A program made the position numbers and the translations under genes. Below, in pieces: positions 61,975 through 64,000 of a DNA stretch of 64,000 nt (the first letter of the stretch is position 1; every line of letters starts with the position of its first letter). Under the pieces are notes generated by a model. It saw only the letters and a list, made by a program, of their open reading frames with translations, did not search any database and was not told the DNA's origin. The stretch is from contig JANRIN010000130.1 of the NCBI GenBank assembly GCA_033764965.1, forward strand, positions 3,026 to 67,025, in the 5' to 3' direction. This stretch comes from JSC-12 sp033764965. Its GTDB lineage: Bacteria > Cyanobacteriota > Cyanobacteriia > Leptolyngbyales > Leptolyngbyaceae.

Positions 61975-63825
61975 ATGAGTACATTTTGGAAGTTGGGGTT
62001 ATCGATCCCAATCGCGTTAGGGACAGTCGGGTTATGTGCGGCTTCAGCTTCGGCTCAGGCTCTTCAGGGTAATGCAATTGAGCGGCATAATTCAGCTATT
62101 TCTGATGCAGCGATCGCCAATTCCTTGTCTTCTGCACCTGCTGCATCCCAGCCCAGCGCAGGCATGGAACAGGTTCCCACTTTGGGAGATCTAGAGCGAT
62201 CGGCAACTCCCGGCATGGCGCAAGTGACTTCAGTGTCCCAATTCTCTGATGTCAAACCGACAGATTGGGCGTTTCAGGCATTGCAATCTCTAGTGGAGCG
62301 CTACGGCTGCATCGTCGGTTATCCCGATAAAACCTATCGCGGCAATCGTCCGCTCAGTCGCTATGAGTTTGCCGCAGGCTTAAATGCTTGTCTAGATAAA
62401 ATTCAAGAACTGATTGCGGCTGCCACGGCTGACTTTGTGAAGAAGGAAGATTTAGAAGTCGTCAAGCGGTTGCAAGAAGAATTTGCTGCCGAGTTAGCCG
62501 CCTTACGAGGTCGAGTCACAGCGTTGGAAGTTCGCACGGCAACGCTAGAGAAACAGCAATTTTCCACCACTACCAGATTGACCGGAAACGTTTGGTTTAA
62601 CCTGACGGGAGCGTTTGCTGGAGATGATGTCACGGCAGAGCGATCGCTGGTTGTCCCCAACAACGTCAACGCTGCTCCCGGACGCGATCGCAACAACCGC
62701 CCAACGCGAGTGCAACGGGAAGAACCCGAAATTACTCTCGGTTACTACACCTTCCTCAACTTCAACACCTCTTTTACTGGAAAAGATTTGCTCGTCACCC
62801 AACTGGTTGCCGGGAATAGCGTTTCACCAGCCAACCAACTCGTTTCCGCCGGATTCTTCAACTCCTGGGGAACGCCCTTCCTGGATCAAACCGGGGTGGT
62901 GACTCCCAGCAGCGTAGCAATCCGCGAACTGTTTTACCAATTTCCTGTGGGCAATAGTTTGCGTCTGGCAGTGGGTCCTCGGCTGAACTACTATCGCTAC
63001 TTTGATGCCAACCGCTTTACCTTCTTCCCCACCGGTGCTACCAGTTTCCAGTCGAATGGCAGCACCTTGTTGAATGCGGTCGATCGTGGTTCCGGTGCAG
63101 TTGCCATCTGGACGATCAATCCCCAATTTCAACTCACGGCGGCGTATCTGGCAGAAAACACCGAATTCCTCAATCCTGCCTTGGGCTTCAACACCTCCAG
63201 CAGTCCTAGCCGGGGCGATGGTCTCTTTGGTGGCACTAACACCATTTCCGCCCAATTGCTCTATTCCCCGTCTCGCAGTTTCAACCTGCGGTTAATCTAC
63301 GCCTTCACCAACCTGAAGCCGAATGCCGCCGGATTTATTGGCGGTGCAACGGGTGAGCCTTTACCCTACGGTTTAGCCGATGATGGCTTTGGCGGTGGAC
63401 TCAGAACCTCCACCGCAAATGCCTTCGTTGCCAACTTTGATTGGTTGATTACCAGAAAGTTTGGGATCTTTGGACGCTATTCCTACGGCACCACCGATAT
63501 TAACCCCAGAAACCCTGCCAGAAGCGGCGGTAAGGTGCGGGTACAGTCCGTTCAGGCAGGTTTAGGTTTCCCCGATTTAGGCAAAAAGGGTGCTCTGGGG
63601 GTTCTCTCCTTCGTCATGCCATTTGACTACCTGGAGGGAACTCGCTTTTTGCGCTCCGGTGCCGGGGATGGTGGCACTCAGTACGAATTAGAAGCGTCCT
63701 ACTACTATCCCATCAACGACAACGTTGCCCTGATTCCAGCCGTGTACGCGATTTTTAACGCCAACAACTTTGACAGTAATCCCACTGTGTTTGTTGGTAA
63801 CTTGCGTGCCCAATTCAGTTTCTAA
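61975..63825 (+). CDS. SLH-OprB iron uptake-type porin
   Basis: 616 residues from ATG 61975, with GAGGAG eight bases upstream. A signal peptide (SIPIALGTVGLCAASASAQA) leads to an N-terminal linker, an SLH domain (VSQFSDVKPTDWAFQALQSL ... CIVGYPDKTYRGNRPLSRYE), a coiled coil (about 150-190), and the long OprB beta-barrel (about 200-616) ending LRAQFSF with a terminal Phe. Cyanobacterial SLH-porins of this kind are outer-membrane channels, several of which are implicated in inorganic nutrient and iron uptake. Its promoter region holds palindromes shared with the neighbouring transport genes. Confidence 0.92.
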   Translation: MSTFWKLGLSIPIALGTVGLCAASASAQALQGNAIERHNSAISDAAIANSLSSAPAASQPSAGMEQVPTLGDLERSATPGMAQVTSVSQFSDVKPTDWAFQALQSLVERYGCIVGYPDKTYRGNRPLSRYEFAAGLNACLDKIQELIAAATADFVKKEDLEVVKRLQEEFAAELAALRGRVTALEVRTATLEKQQFSTTTRLTGNVWFNLTGAFAGDDVTAERSLVVPNNVNAAPGRDRNNRPTRVQREEPEITLGYYTFLNFNTSFTGKDLLVTQLVAGNSVSPANQLVSAGFFNSWGTPFLDQTGVVTPSSVAIRELFYQFPVGNSLRLAVGPRLNYYRYFDANRFTFFPTGATSFQSNGSTLLNAVDRGSGAVAIWTINPQFQLTAAYLAENTEFLNPALGFNTSSSPSRGDGLFGGTNTISAQLLYSPSRSFNLRLIYAFTNLKPNAAGFIGGATGEPLPYGLADDGFGGGLRTSTANAFVANFDWLITRKFGIFGRYSYGTTDINPRNPARSGGKVRVQSVQAGLGFPDLGKKGALGVLSFVMPFDYLEGTRFLRSGAGDGGTQYELEASYYYPINDNVALIPAVYAIFNANNFDSNPTVFVGNLRAQFSF

Positions 63826-63923
63826 ACCACGTCCAGCTAGAGACCCGGAGTTTTCCCTAAGAAGCTGTTTGTAAATAGGTGTAAATGTGGCTCAAAAGCA
63901 AGCTCTGAAGAGATCCTCCCTAA

Positions 63924-63981
63924 CCCTCCTTAATAAGGAGGGAACCAAGCCCTGAGTCTGAAGTCCCCCTTTTGAAGGGGG
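63924..63981. repeat. Two small hairpin repeats downstream of the porin
   Basis: CCCTCCTT/AAGGAGGG (63924-63931 with 63935-63942) and CCCCCTT/AAGGGGG (63965-63971 with 63975-63981) are two closely spaced inverted repeats with 3-base loops. This CCCCCTTTTGAAGGGGG-type sequence is dispersed through many cyanobacterial genomes between genes. They may also assist termination. Confidence 0.65.
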
Positions 63982-64000
63982 ATTTAGGGGGATCGAAACA

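Overview
The window is chromosomal DNA of a cyanobacterium. Direct signs are frequent GCGATCGC-type (HIP1) octamers, a FtsH that reads almost residue for residue like the cyanobacterial FtsH3 type, a clpR-clpP operon, CAAD, iron-uptake-porin, DUF3370, DUF4168 and DUF1400 proteins, and many gene families known mainly from cyanobacteria. Gene content would fit a filamentous Leptolyngbya-like lineage, but that is only an impression. There is no prophage, no CRISPR array and no complete insertion sequence; most of the window is ordinary core and conserved-hypothetical chromosome with mixed strand orientation. Coding sequence starts were moved inward from the longest ORF wherever an ATG, a Shine-Dalgarno or a signal peptide argued for it.

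Layout. 0-7.5 kb: end of a MacB-type ABC permease, an orphan Uma2 tail, ftsH, a bidirectional terminator, a 964-aa acidic PRC-barrel/DUF2382 protein with a small DUF2382 partner, KDPG aldolase, an L,D-transpeptidase and tRNA-Arg(TCT). 7.8-15.7 kb: conserved hypotheticals (membrane protein, HTH protein with an acidic tract, LapA-like protein, a 554-aa internally duplicated protein), lgt, cobM and an orphan GvpL/GvpF gene. 15.8-19.3 kb, minus strand: anti-sigma-type ATPase, J-domain protein, and an operon of two catalytically dead ClpR-type subunits followed by active ClpP. 19.5-29 kb: VWA protein, PIN/TRAM protein, HemW, GDP-mannose pyrophosphorylase, CbbX-like AAA ATPase, a tandem zinc-ribbon protein and an MBL-fold protein. 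29-41 kb: site-2 protease, a decayed PD-(D/E)XK nuclease gene, creatininase, FabG, M20 amidohydrolase, a PAS/GAF histidine kinase, CAAD protein and FtsE. 41-49 kb: pyroglutamyl-peptidase-like protein, VapC toxin with a nonsense-mutated antitoxin, DUF3370, DUF4340, PurU, a CHASE2-PAS-GGDEF cyclase and an ATP-dependent DNA ligase. 49.5-57 kb: DUF2235 and DUF1400 hydrolases, DUF4168 protein, PdeM-like phosphoesterase, XPB-like helicase, Uma2 protein and LivF. 57-64 kb: a possible small gene, an NMT1-type ABC importer operon, an MFS gene interrupted by an in-frame TGA, and an SLH-OprB porin.

How the genes relate. Four parts look like functional units: (i) the clpR-clpR-clpP operon with one-base stop/start coupling, presumably building a mixed Clp proteolytic core; (ii) DNA-repair genes of the ligase-associated type (ATP-dependent ligase, PdeM-like phosphoesterase, XPB-like helicase) scattered over 8 kb; (iii) the ABC importer, MFS gene and porin at 57-64 kb, whose intergenic regions share CTGTATACAG-type palindromes and may form a transport regulon; (iv) DUF3370-DUF4340-PurU packed with 2-bp gaps.

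The most distinctive feature is gene decay in otherwise tidy chromosome: a VapB/DUF2281-type antitoxin stopped at codon 25 next to an intact VapC, a nuclease gene with two compensating frameshifts, an MFS gene with one in-frame TGA, and two Uma2-like C-terminal tails without their nuclease domains. A 58-59 bp dispersed element with inverted-repeat ends is present twice. I did not find a clearly new multi-gene system; the shared-operator transport locus, the doubled ClpR operon, the tandem zinc-ribbon protein and the 554-aa duplicated protein are the best leads.
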